A DNA stretch of 17,518 nucleotides, taken from Deltaproteobacteria bacterium (GTDB lineage Bacteria; Desulfobacterota; SM23-61). Of this stretch, positions 7,603-15,036 are shown piece after piece (position 1 is the first letter of the stretch; each line of letters opens with the position of its first letter). Below the pieces are notes generated by a model, which ran no database searches, was not told the DNA's origin, and saw nothing but the letters and a program-made list of their open reading frames with translations. The stretch spans positions 1 to 17,518 of the forward strand of contig JAPLIW010000722.1 in NCBI GenBank assembly GCA_026388915.1. Reading direction: 5' to 3'. Position numbers and translations under genes: made by a program.

Positions 7603-7911
7603 ATGAAAAGCAGGCCGAGAAAACCCCAATCCTTCCTGCTGGTTATAGCCATTTGTTCCCTCCTAGCCGTGTGCCCGGCCTACCTGCAATACAATGATTT
7701 AATTGAAATCGATTTCCTGTCGCCCCATCCGTCGTTTGAGAATCTTGACCAAGAAAATTCCCTGGCCGATGACCAGAGCAAAATTAAAGTATTTGTCTTG
7801 AATCCATCCCCGGAAATTTTTCTTCTCGGCATTTTCCTCGGTGAACCGCTTCCCCGCCTTTCATTCCAAATTTTTTCTCTCGATCACCCCACCGCCATTC
7901 TCCGCTGTTAA
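7603..7911 (+). CDS. Small secreted or membrane-anchored protein, unknown function
   Basis: 102 residues from the ATG at 7603; an ATG at 7585 in frame would add six residues. The N-terminus is basic (MKSRPRKPQ) followed by a hydrophobic run, FLLVIAICSLLAVCPAYL, which is a signal peptide or anchor. The remainder is mostly polar and acidic (DLIEIDFLSPHPSFENLDQENSL, split here as DLIEIDFLSP and SFENLDQEN), with a second hydrophobic patch, IFLLGIFLG, and a terminal Cys. I do not recognise the family. It is 72 bp before tatA and the pair is bracketed by GTAGGGGCA repeats at 7304 and 8182. The signal-like N-terminus and plausible codon pattern support a real gene, but the ribosome site is weak. Confidence 0.55.
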   Translation: MKSRPRKPQSFLLVIAICSLLAVCPAYLQYNDLIEIDFLSPHPSFENLDQENSLADDQSKIKVFVLNPSPEIFLLGIFLGEPLPRLSFQIFSLDHPTAILRC

Positions 7912-7983
7912 GCAGTCCGTTTCTCCCCTGGTTGGGTCTTTTCCCCTCTTTTACTAATAACTCACCTCAGGAGGCAATTTCCT

Positions 7984-8178
7984 ATGTTTGGCATTGGTTC
8001 ACAAGAGCTGATGATCATCCTCTTAATCGCCTTTTTTATCTTCGGCGCCAAGCGCCTTCCGGAGTTAGGGGGCAGCCTGGGCCAGGCGATTCGAGGGTTC
8101 AAAAAAGCGATGGAGGGCGAACCCGGGAAATCGGAATCCCACGAGACTCAGAATCATGAAGGGGTGGCTAAGAAATAA
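7984..8178 (+). CDS. tatA: Twin-arginine translocase protein TatA/TatE
   Basis: 64 residues, a normal though short TatA. It begins with MFGIGSQELMIILLIAFFIF, the single N-terminal membrane helix, then the family's FGAKRLPELGGSLG hinge, an amphipathic helix (QAIRGFKKAMEG) and a charged, disordered tail rich in Glu, Ser and Lys. TatA polymerises to form the pore that moves folded proteins, often cofactor-containing enzymes, across the inner membrane together with TatC (and TatB). No tatB or tatC is in the window, as is common for scattered tatA genes. AGGAGG at 7969-7974 stands 9 bp before the ATG. Ends 3 bp before a 28-bp palindrome that may act as its terminator. Confidence 0.95.
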   Translation: MFGIGSQELMIILLIAFFIFGAKRLPELGGSLGQAIRGFKKAMEGEPGKSESHETQNHEGVAKK

Positions 8179-8181
8179 TCC

Positions 8182-8209
8182 GTAGGGGCACGATGCATCG
8201 TGCCCCTAC
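8182..8209. repeat. Perfect 28-bp palindrome, GTAGGGGCACGATG half-site (copy 2)
   Basis: The 14-base half GTAGGGGCACGATG is followed directly by its exact reverse complement. As RNA it would form a 12-bp stem with a 4-base TGCA loop. It begins 3 bp after the tatA stop codon, but lacks a following T-run, so it is either an unusual terminator, an mRNA 3' stabiliser or a dispersed REP-type repeat. The outer 9 bases match the arms at 7304-7342. Confidence 0.85.
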
Positions 8210-8240
8210 AAGTTAGGATTGCGTGAGCCTGGGGGACCCT

Positions 8241-9530
8241 ATGGAATGGATGGGCATCGCGAATAACTTATTCAGGCCAAGGCGGGATAAGCTGCCGGTC
8301 ATTTGTGTCTTCGGCTCCGGGCGCCTTGAATTGGTTACTCCGGCAGGGGAAGACTGCGAGGAGAATCGACTCGACTGTCGATGTTATCCCGCTGATTCCA
8401 AGCTTGAAAGAATTCTCGTCCAGGATAAACCGCAAGTCTTTATAACTGTTGGAAATCGGTCCTCTTTCCCCAACCTGGGAAAGGCTCCCTTCGAGGTCCG
8501 AAAGCGATGGATCCATTACGACACCCTCCCGGATTTGAATCAGCTTGGCCGGGATGCTTACAAATGTTATTTGGGAAATTTATTCAATGGCCATGGAGCG
8601 GATGATGAACCCCTCGTGACCGTCTTTACCCCCGCCTATAACACCGGAGAAAAAATCCATCGGCCATTCCGCTCCCTCAGGGAACAGACTTTTACCAACT
8701 GGGAATGGATCATCGTGGATGACTCGGATGACGGTGGAGAGACCTTCAAGATGCTGAATAACCTGGCCAGGAAAGATCATCGGATACAGGTCTTCAAACC
8801 ATGGGAACACTCCGGAATGATTGGAAAGCTCAAGAACTGGGCCTGCAGCCTCGGAAAGGGGCATATTCTCGTCGAATTGGACCATGATGATGCCTTGACC
8901 GACTATGCCCTGGATTTCGTGGTAAAGGGATTCCGACAGTTCCCTGACGCCGGATTCCTCTACACGGACTGCGCCGAGATTTTTGAGGATGGGACCAGTT
9001 TCACCTACCGGAAGGGCTGGGCCTTCGGCTATGGTTCCTATGCCGATGTTGAATATAGGGGCAAGTTGTATAAATCGGGGAGTGGCGGGAACATCAATGC
9101 CAAGACGATCCGGCACATCATATCTTCCCCCAATCACCTACGTGCCTGGAGGAGGTCTTTTTATGAATCCATCGGGGGCCACAACAAGGAACTCCATGTG
9201 GCGGACGATTATGAAATCATGGTCAGGAATTTTCTTCATACCCGTATGGTGCGCGTCCCCAGGCTATGCTACATCCAGTACATCGGCAACAGCGCGCAGC
9301 AGGTAAGGAATAGGGATATCCATCGGCATGTAAGATCCATCCGGGCTCATTACGACAGGATGATTCATGAGAGGCTTCTTGAACTGGGTTGCGAGGACTT
9401 TATTTGGGATGAAAAGAGAGGCTGTTCGGATTATACCCTCCCGAATCCAGAAGTAGAATCGCACGCCAACTGGATCGCTAACCTTCGCTTTCCTCGAAGC
9501 CAACCTCTGGCTCTGGCGGGGGACTCTTAA
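8241..9530 (+). CDS. Glycosyltransferase, GT2 family, with N-terminal extra domain
   Basis: 429 residues from the ATG at 8241, chosen because GGGGGA is just upstream; a GTG at 8223 would add six residues. Residues 1-120 are a separate alpha/beta-like region (VICVFGSGRLELV, then QVFITVGNRSSFPNLG and VRKRWIHYDTLP). The GT-A domain begins with VTVFTPAYN at 126-134, followed by FTNWEWIIVDDSDD and the metal/nucleotide-sugar motif ELDHDD with Asp at 214, 216 and 217, then ADDYEIMVR as the likely catalytic region. It would transfer a sugar from a nucleotide donor to a surface glycan or lipid acceptor on the cytoplasmic side; neither can be identified. No membrane helix seen. It follows tatA across the palindrome and is not in a sugar cluster. 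Its stop is directly followed by the composite repeat. Confidence 0.9.
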   Translation: MEWMGIANNLFRPRRDKLPVICVFGSGRLELVTPAGEDCEENRLDCRCYPADSKLERILVQDKPQVFITVGNRSSFPNLGKAPFEVRKRWIHYDTLPDLNQLGRDAYKCYLGNLFNGHGADDEPLVTVFTPAYNTGEKIHRPFRSLREQTFTNWEWIIVDDSDDGGETFKMLNNLARKDHRIQVFKPWEHSGMIGKLKNWACSLGKGHILVELDHDDALTDYALDFVVKGFRQFPDAGFLYTDCAEIFEDGTSFTYRKGWAFGYGSYADVEYRGKLYKSGSGGNINAKTIRHIISSPNHLRAWRRSFYESIGGHNKELHVADDYEIMVRNFLHTRMVRVPRLCYIQYIGNSAQQVRNRDIHRHVRSIRAHYDRMIHERLLELGCEDFIWDEKRGCSDYTLPNPEVESHANWIANLRFPRSQPLALAGDS

Positions 9531-9532
9531 AG

Positions 9533-9762
9533 TCTGACATTTCCAGGATACCTGGATCGTGGCCCGGGGGTAAGGGCATTGCGCGCAGAAAGCATCGGCC
9601 GATAGAATTTCGGATTTCGAATTGCGGATTTCGGATTTTGGAGTTTTTTTTCAATCCGCATTCCGCAATTCCGGAGGCCCGCCCGTTCCATGGAATCAAA
9701 AGCGCCTCATGATTTCTGCGTGCAAGGCCCTTGCCCCCGGGCCTGGCACCCTCATCTGGAAT
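9533..9762. repeat. Composite element with imperfect inverted arms (copies b and c)
   Basis: The left arm (9533-9602) and the reverse complement of the right arm (about 9703-9762) share ATTCCAG, GGCCCGGGGG, AAGGGC and TTGC-GCAGAA blocks, so the whole is a large imperfect palindrome. Inside is a second palindrome: heptamers GAATTGCGGATTTCGG at 9619-9634 face CCGCATTCCGCAATTC around 9656-9671, with a T-rich loop (GGAGTTTTTTTT). The left arm recurs at the right end of the window and the right arm recurs at the left end. It fills the space between the GT2 stop and the CPBP stop, which are convergent. No coding capacity, so a non-autonomous element or large REP/terminator structure is likely. Confidence 0.75.
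9604..9672. repeat. Two facing heptamer arrays inside the composite element
   Basis: 9604-9638 holds five units of the type CGGATTT (AGAATTT, CGGATTT, CGAATTG, CGGATTT, CGGATTT). 9652-9672 holds three units of the complementary type (CAATCCG, CATTCCG, CAATTCC), identical in kind to positions 1-35. The two arrays can pair as a hairpin. Confidence 0.75.
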
Positions 9763-10355
9763 TATCCCTGAATCGGGGCCACGGCGAAGATCACTGCGCT
9801 CCAGAAGGAGTGGGAGGTGATTTGGACCCAGAGGTCTCTTTTCCAGAGGTAGAGGAGGCCCCAGAAGGCGCCGGCCACCAGAGCGGCCAGGATGAGCATG
9901 AGATTGAAAGAAAAGATGTGGACCCCGGCGTAAATGAGGGTCCCCACGACAAATCCCTGAAAGTCCCCCCATTTTTTCATCAGGTGATCCTGTAAAAACC
10001 CCCGCCAGAAGATCTCCTCCCCGGGACCGGTTATGAAGAAGAGAAGAAGGAAAATGAGAACCTTGCTCGTTCCCTCTCCCAGGAAGTAGATGCCCCCCAC
10101 CTGAGTCTTGGCAGCGGGAACGATGTAAGGGGCGAGGTGATGTCCCAGAAAAAAGACAAAATAGAGGACCCCTGCCGAAATAATACCCAGGAGGAAGGAA
10201 CTGCCCCAGGGGTTGATCCTTGGTTTTTGCCAGAAGAGCGAATAGGAAAAGACGGCCAGGACGGAGAGGCCGATCTTGACCCAGAAATTTCCCCCCGCCC
10301 ATCCGAAAGTAACCGCCCAGCAGCCAAATGCCAGAAGGATGGCGCCCCAGATCAC
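9762..10355 (-). CDS. CPBP family intramembrane metalloprotease (CAAX protease-like)
   Basis: 197 residues, mostly hydrophobic, with about six membrane helices. The family motifs are all present: GPGEEIFWRGF with Glu113, Glu114 and Arg118; a His at 146 (YAGVHIFSF); and a His at 182 (SHSFWS). These residues form the metal site of CPBP/Abi proteases, related to the eukaryotic CAAX prenyl endopeptidase Rce1. Substrates of bacterial members are mostly unknown. The start codon is GTG (10353-10355) and overlaps the TGA of the upstream prenyltransferase gene as GTGA, so the two are translationally coupled. Being next to a prenyltransferase is suggestive, but the prenyltransferase makes lipid quinones rather than prenylated proteins, so no shared pathway should be assumed. 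Confidence 0.9.
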   Translation of the reverse strand: MIWGAILLAFGCWAVTFGWAGGNFWVKIGLSVLAVFSYSLFWQKPRINPWGSSFLLGIISAGVLYFVFFLGHHLAPYIVPAAKTQVGGIYFLGEGTSKVLIFLLLFFITGPGEEIFWRGFLQDHLMKKWGDFQGFVVGTLIYAGVHIFSFNLMLILAALVAGAFWGLLYLWKRDLWVQITSHSFWSAVIFAVAPIQG

Positions 10356-11269
10356 AGGGGCACCGTTCGGTTCAGGATCAGGGCGGCGATCAACAGGAGC
10401 CCGAAGACCGTGTCCAGCTGAGCCGTGATGGCGTCGGCGGCCTCCGGGATCCTTTGGGTGAAGGATTTCAGGAGTTGGATCGCTTTGGGAAGGGATAAGA
10501 GGACCAGCAGTCCCCAGGGGCTCAGGATCCCCAAAACCACCATGGCGATGATATACAGGTAGGCAGCCAGGATAAGGCCGGCATAGATCCGGAAACTCTG
10601 CCGCCCGCCGAGAAGGATGCCGATGGTCTTGATCTTCTGCCGGGAGTCATAATCGATGTCCCGGATGTTGTTGGCCAGGAGGACCAGGGCTACCAGAATC
10701 CCGAAGGGAATCGACAGGTATAAGACCTTCATGGAGAGAGCCAGGCGTTGGACGGCATACGCTCCCTCGAACATCAAAGGCCCCCACATGAGAAAGACGA
10801 ACAATTCCCCCATGGCGCGGTACTTGTATTTAACCGGCCCGGCCGTGTAGAATACGCTGGCCAGAAAGCCGATGAATCCGATCCAGAAAACCAGGAAAGA
10901 ACGCTGGAAAGAGAGGGTCAGGCCGATGGCTATGGTAATGGCATTTAGAATCATCCCTTCGATCAAAAGCTGCCTCGGGGTGAACATCCCGGTCAGGATG
11001 GGCTGGGGACGGTAGCGGGCAGTGGGAGAATCGAGTTGATCCACCCGGTAGCGGGTGTCGAAAAAGTCGTTGTAAACATTGGCCGTGGCGTGGAAGCAGA
11101 CAATCCCGAGGCAAACGAGGGCGTACCATCCCCACAGGATGGGCCCATCTTCCGCGGCGATCAGGGTTCCTATGGATACGGAAATCAGGGACATGGTGAA
11201 CGACCAGGGGCGGGTAGCGATGAAGTATTCTTTGAGCCTCTGGGAAAAGGTTTTCTTCAATTGATGCAT
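10352..11269 (-). CDS. UbiA superfamily prenyltransferase, MenA-like
   Basis: 305 residues with about nine membrane helices, the normal size for the family. The first Asp motif is NVYNDFFDTRYRVD (Asn64, Asp68, Asp71) and the second is NNIRDIDYDSR (Asp204, Asp208); both bind the magnesium-diphosphate of the prenyl donor. RPWSFTMSL near residue 20 is the usual N-terminal signature. The closest role is attachment of a polyprenyl chain to 1,4-dihydroxy-2-naphthoate in menaquinone synthesis, in the inner membrane, but other UbiA roles cannot be excluded from sequence alone. No other men or mqn genes are in the window. Start at ATG 11269 has only a weak ribosome site. It overlaps the CPBP protease gene by 4 bp. 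Confidence 0.87.
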   Translation of the reverse strand: MHQLKKTFSQRLKEYFIATRPWSFTMSLISVSIGTLIAAEDGPILWGWYALVCLGIVCFHATANVYNDFFDTRYRVDQLDSPTARYRPQPILTGMFTPRQLLIEGMILNAITIAIGLTLSFQRSFLVFWIGFIGFLASVFYTAGPVKYKYRAMGELFVFLMWGPLMFEGAYAVQRLALSMKVLYLSIPFGILVALVLLANNIRDIDYDSRQKIKTIGILLGGRQSFRIYAGLILAAYLYIIAMVVLGILSPWGLLVLLSLPKAIQLLKSFTQRIPEAADAITAQLDTVFGLLLIAALILNRTVPL

Positions 11270-11313
11270 GGCTTCAGTATAGAGGAAAGGGTAATGACTG
11301 GCAAGGAGAATGG

Positions 11314-11375
11314 AATGCGCCCTGAACCATGTGAGGTTCAGGGCCGCCCTGCACTCAACGTAGTGCAGGGCGGAA
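11314..11375. repeat. 62-bp double-hairpin element (copy 1)
   Basis: Two adjacent perfect hairpins: CCCTGAACC (11320-11328) with GGTTCAGGG (11335-11343), loop ATGTGA; then CCGCCCTGCACT (11344-11355) with AGTGCAGGGCGG (11362-11373), loop CAACGT. A second ungapped copy is at 15037-15098. It lies in the 187-bp gap between the divergent prenyltransferase and MFS genes. Neither hairpin has a T-run after it. Confidence 0.85.
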
Positions 11376-11414
11376 GGTGGAATGGGGAGTAAAAAGAAGT
11401 TGGGGGATAAATGA

Positions 11415-11435
11415 ATTTCAGATTACAGATTTCAG
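11415..11435. repeat. Heptamer tandem array, ATTTCAG type
   Basis: Three 7-bp units, ATTTCAG, ATTACAG and ATTTCAG, followed by an AT-rich tail, just upstream of the ribosome site (AGGGA) of the MFS gene at 11457. It would be in the 5' leader or promoter of that gene. Confidence 0.6.
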
Positions 11436-11456
11436 ATAAAAAAGGGAAAGCGGATT

Positions 11457-12728
11457 ATGGAAAAAGAACGGCGGAAACAGATCCTCAGCTGGTGCCTCTA
11501 TGACTGGGCTAATTCGGCTTTTGCCGCAACTATCATGGCGGCCGTGCTCCCGGTGTTTTACAGCTCAGTTGCCGGGGCCAATCTGAGCAAGACGACGGCC
11601 AGCAGCTACTGGGGGTACACCAACACCCTCGCCATGCTCGTTGTAGCCTTCTCCGCCCCGATTCTGGGCGCCCTGGCCGATCACCGCGGGATCAAAAAGC
11701 GATTCCTAGCCCTCTTTGCCGGAATGGGGATCGTATCCACGTCCCTGCTCGTTTTCGTGGGGAAAGGGGACTGGTTTCTGGCCTCCCTTCTTTACATCAT
11801 CGGCATGGTCGGGTTCTCCGGAGGGAATAACTTTTACGACTCTCTTCTTCCCCACGTGGCGGGGGAGAAGGACATCGACCGCATTTCTTCCTTGGGGTAC
11901 GCCTCGGGGTACCTGGGAGGGGGCATCCTGCTGGCCTTCAACGTGGCCATGATCCTGAAGCCGCATTGGTTCGGGATCGTGGATGCGGAATGGGGAACCC
12001 GTTATTCCTTCCTCACCGTGGGGGTCTGGTGGGCGGCATTTTCCATCCCCATCCTGAAAAATGTTCCCGAGCCCCCGATTGTTCCCATCCCGGGGGAGAG
12101 TTCCAACCCCCTCCGGGCCAGTCTCCAGCGCCTCTCCCTGACCTTTCACAACATCCGTCGGTACCGGGAAGCTTTCAAATTCCTGATTGCCTTCTGGCTC
12201 TTCAACGACGGGATCGGAACGATCATCAGCATGGCGGTCATCTTCGGGGCGGAGATCAACATTCCCCAGGCCCACCTGATCGGGTCGATCCTGGCGGTTC
12301 AGTTTATCGGCATTCCTTTTTCCATATTCTTCGGACGTCTGGCCGGCTGGATGGGCACGAAGCGGGCCATTTTTCTGGGATTGGCCGTCTACACCGGGAT
12401 TTCGATCGGAGGGTATTTCATCCAGACGGCCCTCCATTTCTGGATCCTGGCGGTGCTGGTGGGTTTTGTCCAGGGCGGAACCCAGGCCCTGAGCCGGTCG
12501 CTCTTCAGCACCATGATCCCCAAAAGCCGGAGCGCGGAGTTCTTCTCCTTTTACGACGTGAGCTCCAAGTTTGCCGGGATCATCGGCCCCTTTGTCTTCG
12601 GGATCGTGGGGCAGATGACCGGCTCCAGCCGACTGAGCGTGGTGGCCCTGGTGATCTTCTTCATCGGTGGAGCGATTATCCTCTCTACGGTAAACGAGAA
12701 GGAGGGGAGGGCCAGAGCCTTTTCCTAA
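11457..12728 (+). CDS. MFS transporter, UMF1/Atg22-like family
   Basis: 423 residues with about twelve membrane helices. The N-terminal signature SWCLYDWANSAFAATIMAAV (YDWANSAFA) is typical of the UMF1 family, whose eukaryotic members are the vacuolar amino-acid effluxer Atg22. Further family features are PILGALADHRG, the loop NNFYDSLLPHV, SLGYASGYLGGG and GGTQALSRSLFSTMIPKS. The substrate is unknown; amino acids or related metabolites are likely from the eukaryotic homologue. ATG at 11457 follows AGGGA at a spacing near 10. It runs into a convergent small gene after 37 bp. No truncation seen. Confidence 0.92.
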   Translation: MEKERRKQILSWCLYDWANSAFAATIMAAVLPVFYSSVAGANLSKTTASSYWGYTNTLAMLVVAFSAPILGALADHRGIKKRFLALFAGMGIVSTSLLVFVGKGDWFLASLLYIIGMVGFSGGNNFYDSLLPHVAGEKDIDRISSLGYASGYLGGGILLAFNVAMILKPHWFGIVDAEWGTRYSFLTVGVWWAAFSIPILKNVPEPPIVPIPGESSNPLRASLQRLSLTFHNIRRYREAFKFLIAFWLFNDGIGTIISMAVIFGAEINIPQAHLIGSILAVQFIGIPFSIFFGRLAGWMGTKRAIFLGLAVYTGISIGGYFIQTALHFWILAVLVGFVQGGTQALSRSLFSTMIPKSRSAEFFSFYDVSSKFAGIIGPFVFGIVGQMTGSSRLSVVALVIFFIGGAIILSTVNEKEGRARAFS

Positions 12729-12744
12729 AACAAACGGATGATCC

Positions 12745-12765
12745 GGTGCGTTCGGGGGCCGCACC
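12745..12765. terminator. GC hairpin between convergent genes
   Basis: GGTGCG at 12745-12750 faces CGCACC at 12760-12765 with a 9-base loop, in the 37-bp gap between the MFS stop and the stop of the minus-strand small gene. No T-run on either side, so it is at best a weak or Rho-assisted bidirectional terminator. Confidence 0.3.
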
Positions 12766-12954
12766 CTACTTCTTGGCGGATGTCCCTTCGGTAAAGAAAC
12801 GACACAAAAACTCGGAGTCTTTCGGGGAAAGGTTGAAGCGGACGCAGGCCTGGTCAATCAGGTTGGGGATGGGGGTATTACCCTCTTCCCGCATTTTAGA
12901 GATCCACTGGACTGCTTTACGAAGGGCTGCGCCCTCGGGCATGATGGATGACAT
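12766..12954 (-). CDS. Small protein of unknown function, 62 residues
   Basis: The ATG at 12954 is preferred because GGAGGAG lies 9 bp before it; the frame is open for 21 more codons upstream but those have no ribosome site. The product is mostly helical and charged (EGAALRKAVQWISKMREEG, then LIDQACVRFNLSPKDSEFLCRFF), with no signal peptide or membrane helix. NLSPKDSEFL looks like the start of a helical capping turn and the protein could be a small adaptor or DNA- or protein-binding module; I do not recognise a named family. It is 77 bp downstream of the EamA gene on the same strand and has its own candidate -10 box. The clean ribosome site and compact sequence support a real gene. Confidence 0.65.
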   Translation of the reverse strand: MSSIMPEGAALRKAVQWISKMREEGNTPIPNLIDQACVRFNLSPKDSEFLCRFFTEGTSAKK

Positions 12955-13005
12955 TCGGTTTCTCCTCCGCAGAAATGATCGTTCAACAGGGGAAAATCGA
13001 TAGAT

Positions 13006-13011
13006 ATTATA
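13006..13011 (-). promoter_or_regulatory. Candidate -10 box for the 62-residue protein gene
   Basis: On the minus strand the sequence reads TGTATAATATC, giving a perfect TATAAT at 13011-13006, roughly 50 bp before the ATG at 12954. No good -35 box is found at 17 bp (TAAAAA). Confidence 0.35.
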
Positions 13012-13031
13012 CAGCAAAAGAAGCCATTTTT

Positions 13032-13943
13032 TTAAGCAGAATTATTGCCCCGGGTGGCACTGGCCAGGCTGACCCCGGCGATGACCAAGGCCCCACCGAT
13101 GATCTGATCGGGCTGGATCCGTTCCCCGAGAAATCCGTAAGCCCCAACCACGGTAAAGACCGGCACCAGGTTGGTGAAAACCGCTGCCTTGCTCGCTTCC
13201 AGCCGGGAAATGCCGTAATTCCAGAGGAAGAAGGCCAGGACTGAGCAGAAAAGGGCCAGGTAGACCACAGCCAGAAGGGTGAGGGGCTGAACTTTATCCC
13301 AGCGGTGGCCCCATTGTTCCCAGCCCGCGAGGGGAAGGAAAAGAGCTACCGTGAAAAGAGCCTGGAAAGTGGTTATGGTCAAAGGGGAGTATCTGGCCAT
13401 GAGGTCCCGGCCCATGGCCAGATAGAGGCCGGCGCAAAGAGCGGCTCCCAATCCCAGGAGGTTTCCCGCCTGAATCATCCTCTCCATCTCCAGCCCGTGG
13501 CCCCCGGCGGCAACAATGATCCCGACCCCGGCGATGGATAAAAATATCCCCCCAGCTCTCCAGATGCCGACCTTTTCCCCCATCAGAAAAAAGGCGAAAA
13601 TGGCGGCGAAGATGGGAATCGTGGAGATCAACAAGGAGACACTGGTCGCCGAGGAGAGTTTCAGCCCGTAGGTCTCAGCCAGAAAGTAAAGGCCCGGGAC
13701 GATCAGGGAGACAAGAAAAAGGCGCCATCGATCGCCAGGAAGCAACGGCGTGCGGCTTTTTCGGAAGTAGATGACCCCCAGGAAGAGGAGGGCGAGGAAG
13801 AAGCGCAAAAAAATAAGGGTGAAGGGAGGAATCGATTTAAGAGCGAATTTCGTGGCCACAAAAGAAAGGCCGAAGAGGAGAGAGGTGGCGGTGAGAGCGA
13901 GATAGGGAAGTATGTCGGCCTCCTGGAATTCTCCTTCACCCAT
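13032..13943 (-). CDS. DMT superfamily transporter with two EamA domains
   Basis: 303 residues and about ten membrane helices arranged as two EamA repeats. The first repeat runs roughly 12-142 (LLFGLSFVATKFAL, FLRFFLALLFLG, TSVSLLISTIPIFAAIFAF, split in the sequence by short loops) and the second roughly 160-295 (LGLGAALCAGLYLAMGRDL, ALFCSVLAFFLWNYG, KAAVFTNLVPVFTVVGAY). Such proteins export or import amino acids, metabolites or drugs at the inner membrane; the substrate is unknown. The gene lies 66 bp downstream of the SDR gene and may be read from the same message. Its ATG and AAAGGA ribosome site are part of an inverted repeat (13941-13974). Confidence 0.92.
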   Translation of the reverse strand: MGEGEFQEADILPYLALTATSLLFGLSFVATKFALKSIPPFTLIFLRFFLALLFLGVIYFRKSRTPLLPGDRWRLFLVSLIVPGLYFLAETYGLKLSSATSVSLLISTIPIFAAIFAFFLMGEKVGIWRAGGIFLSIAGVGIIVAAGGHGLEMERMIQAGNLLGLGAALCAGLYLAMGRDLMARYSPLTITTFQALFTVALFLPLAGWEQWGHRWDKVQPLTLLAVVYLALFCSVLAFFLWNYGISRLEASKAAVFTNLVPVFTVVGAYGFLGERIQPDQIIGGALVIAGVSLASATRGNNSA

Positions 13944-13974
13944 TCCTTTCCGCCGTGCATGAGGGGAAGGAATG
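13941..13974 (-). promoter_or_regulatory. Inverted repeat that could hide the EamA ribosome site and start codon
   Basis: On the mRNA, CATTCCTT (13974-13967) can pair with AAGGAATG (13948-13941). The latter contains the ribosome site AAGGA and the start codon ATG of the EamA gene. The loop is 18 bases. Folding would block translation, so this may control expression of the transporter separately from the upstream SDR gene. Seen in sequence; function inferred. Confidence 0.4.
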
Positions 13975-14009
13975 AGTGAGGGAGCCTGTCAAAGCAGCAG
14001 AGGAATGCC

Positions 14010-14921
14010 TCAAACCAGCGGGTCGTAACTGAACACCTGGCCGGAAGTCTCCAGGGGGACGAGATGCATGCCCAAACTTCCCTTGAACATTTCGGACAGG
14101 CGGTCCGGGGTCCAGCCTTCGGAATGATGGATGGAGCGGACCGGCCTTGGCTGAGAGAAGATGAAAATTTCTTTGCCGCGCACGCCAAAGACCTGGCCGG
14201 AAACATACTGGGCTTCATCGCTGGCCAGATAGGCCACCAGGGGGGCGATATCCGCCGGGCTCATCTTCTTCAATTTTTCCACCCTTTTTTTCTGAGCCTC
14301 GGTCTCGGTGGGAATGGTGCCGATGAGCCGGGTCCAGGCAAAGGGGGATATGCAGTTGGCGGTCACGTTGTATTTGGCCATATCCAGGGCTACGACCCGG
14401 GTGAAACCCACGATGCCCATTTTCGCTGCGGCGTAATTGGCCTGTCCCACATTTCCGATCAGCCCGGAAGTGGAGGTGAAATTGATGATCCGCCCGCTTT
14501 TCTGCTCCCGCATCAGGGGCACGGCGGCCCGGGTGCAGGCGTATGTCCCTTTTAGATGAACCTTGATCACCCCGTCCCATTCCTCTTCAGCCATGTTGAA
14601 GATCATGCGGTCGCGAAGAATCCCGGCATTGTTGACCAGAATGTCGAGCTTGCCGAATCTGTCCAGGGCGGTTTGGATGATCTTCTTTCCGGATTCCATG
14701 GTGCCCACGGCATCGTAGTTACCCACGGCCGTTCCCCCGGCGGCTTTAATATCCTTGACTACATCATCGGCTACCTTGGCTTCCCCGCCGGTACCATCTT
14801 CCCGGCCCCCGAAGTCATTCACCACGACCTTGGCTCCCTCTTTCGCGAGAAGGACGGCAATTTCCCGCCCGATTCCTCTTCCAGCCCCCGTAACCACTGC
14901 TACTTTGCCATTGAGCATCAT
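14010..14921 (-). CDS. SDR family dehydrogenase, HSD17B4-like
   Basis: 303 residues from the ATG at 14921, placed 8 bp after GGGAGG; the open frame extends 22 codons further, without family similarity. Residues 11-18 are the nucleotide-binding TGAGRGIG; VVVNDFGG (32-39) is typical of the 3-hydroxyacyl-CoA dehydrogenase branch; NNAG at 97-100; catalytic Ser150, Tyr163 and Lys167 (SGLIGNVGQANYAAAK). After the core, a C-terminal part of about 55 residues (IFIFSQPRPVRSIHHSEGW, then TPDRLSEMF) is the extension found in that branch. Likely oxidises a hydroxyacyl-CoA or similar secondary alcohol with NAD(P). It heads a minus-strand group with an EamA transporter. Substrate not established. Confidence 0.92.
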   Translation of the reverse strand: MMLNGKVAVVTGAGRGIGREIAVLLAKEGAKVVVNDFGGREDGTGGEAKVADDVVKDIKAAGGTAVGNYDAVGTMESGKKIIQTALDRFGKLDILVNNAGILRDRMIFNMAEEEWDGVIKVHLKGTYACTRAAVPLMREQKSGRIINFTSTSGLIGNVGQANYAAAKMGIVGFTRVVALDMAKYNVTANCISPFAWTRLIGTIPTETEAQKKRVEKLKKMSPADIAPLVAYLASDEAQYVSGQVFGVRGKEIFIFSQPRPVRSIHHSEGWTPDRLSEMFKGSLGMHLVPLETSGQVFSYDPLV

Positions 14922-15036
14922 CGATAGATCCTCCCTTTGATTCAAAATAACGGATAAAGCCTCCCGGCATATGACTTCCCGGGACATGGACTATATAGCA
15001 GAAAAATGGAGGGGATACAATACTGCTAAAATGCGC

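Noticed and set aside
11706..12857. Long open frames opposite to (11706-12857, minus) and shifted within (11966-13003, plus) the MFS gene.
   Set aside because: Both overlap a complete MFS transporter and give Pro/His/Arg-rich products without motifs.
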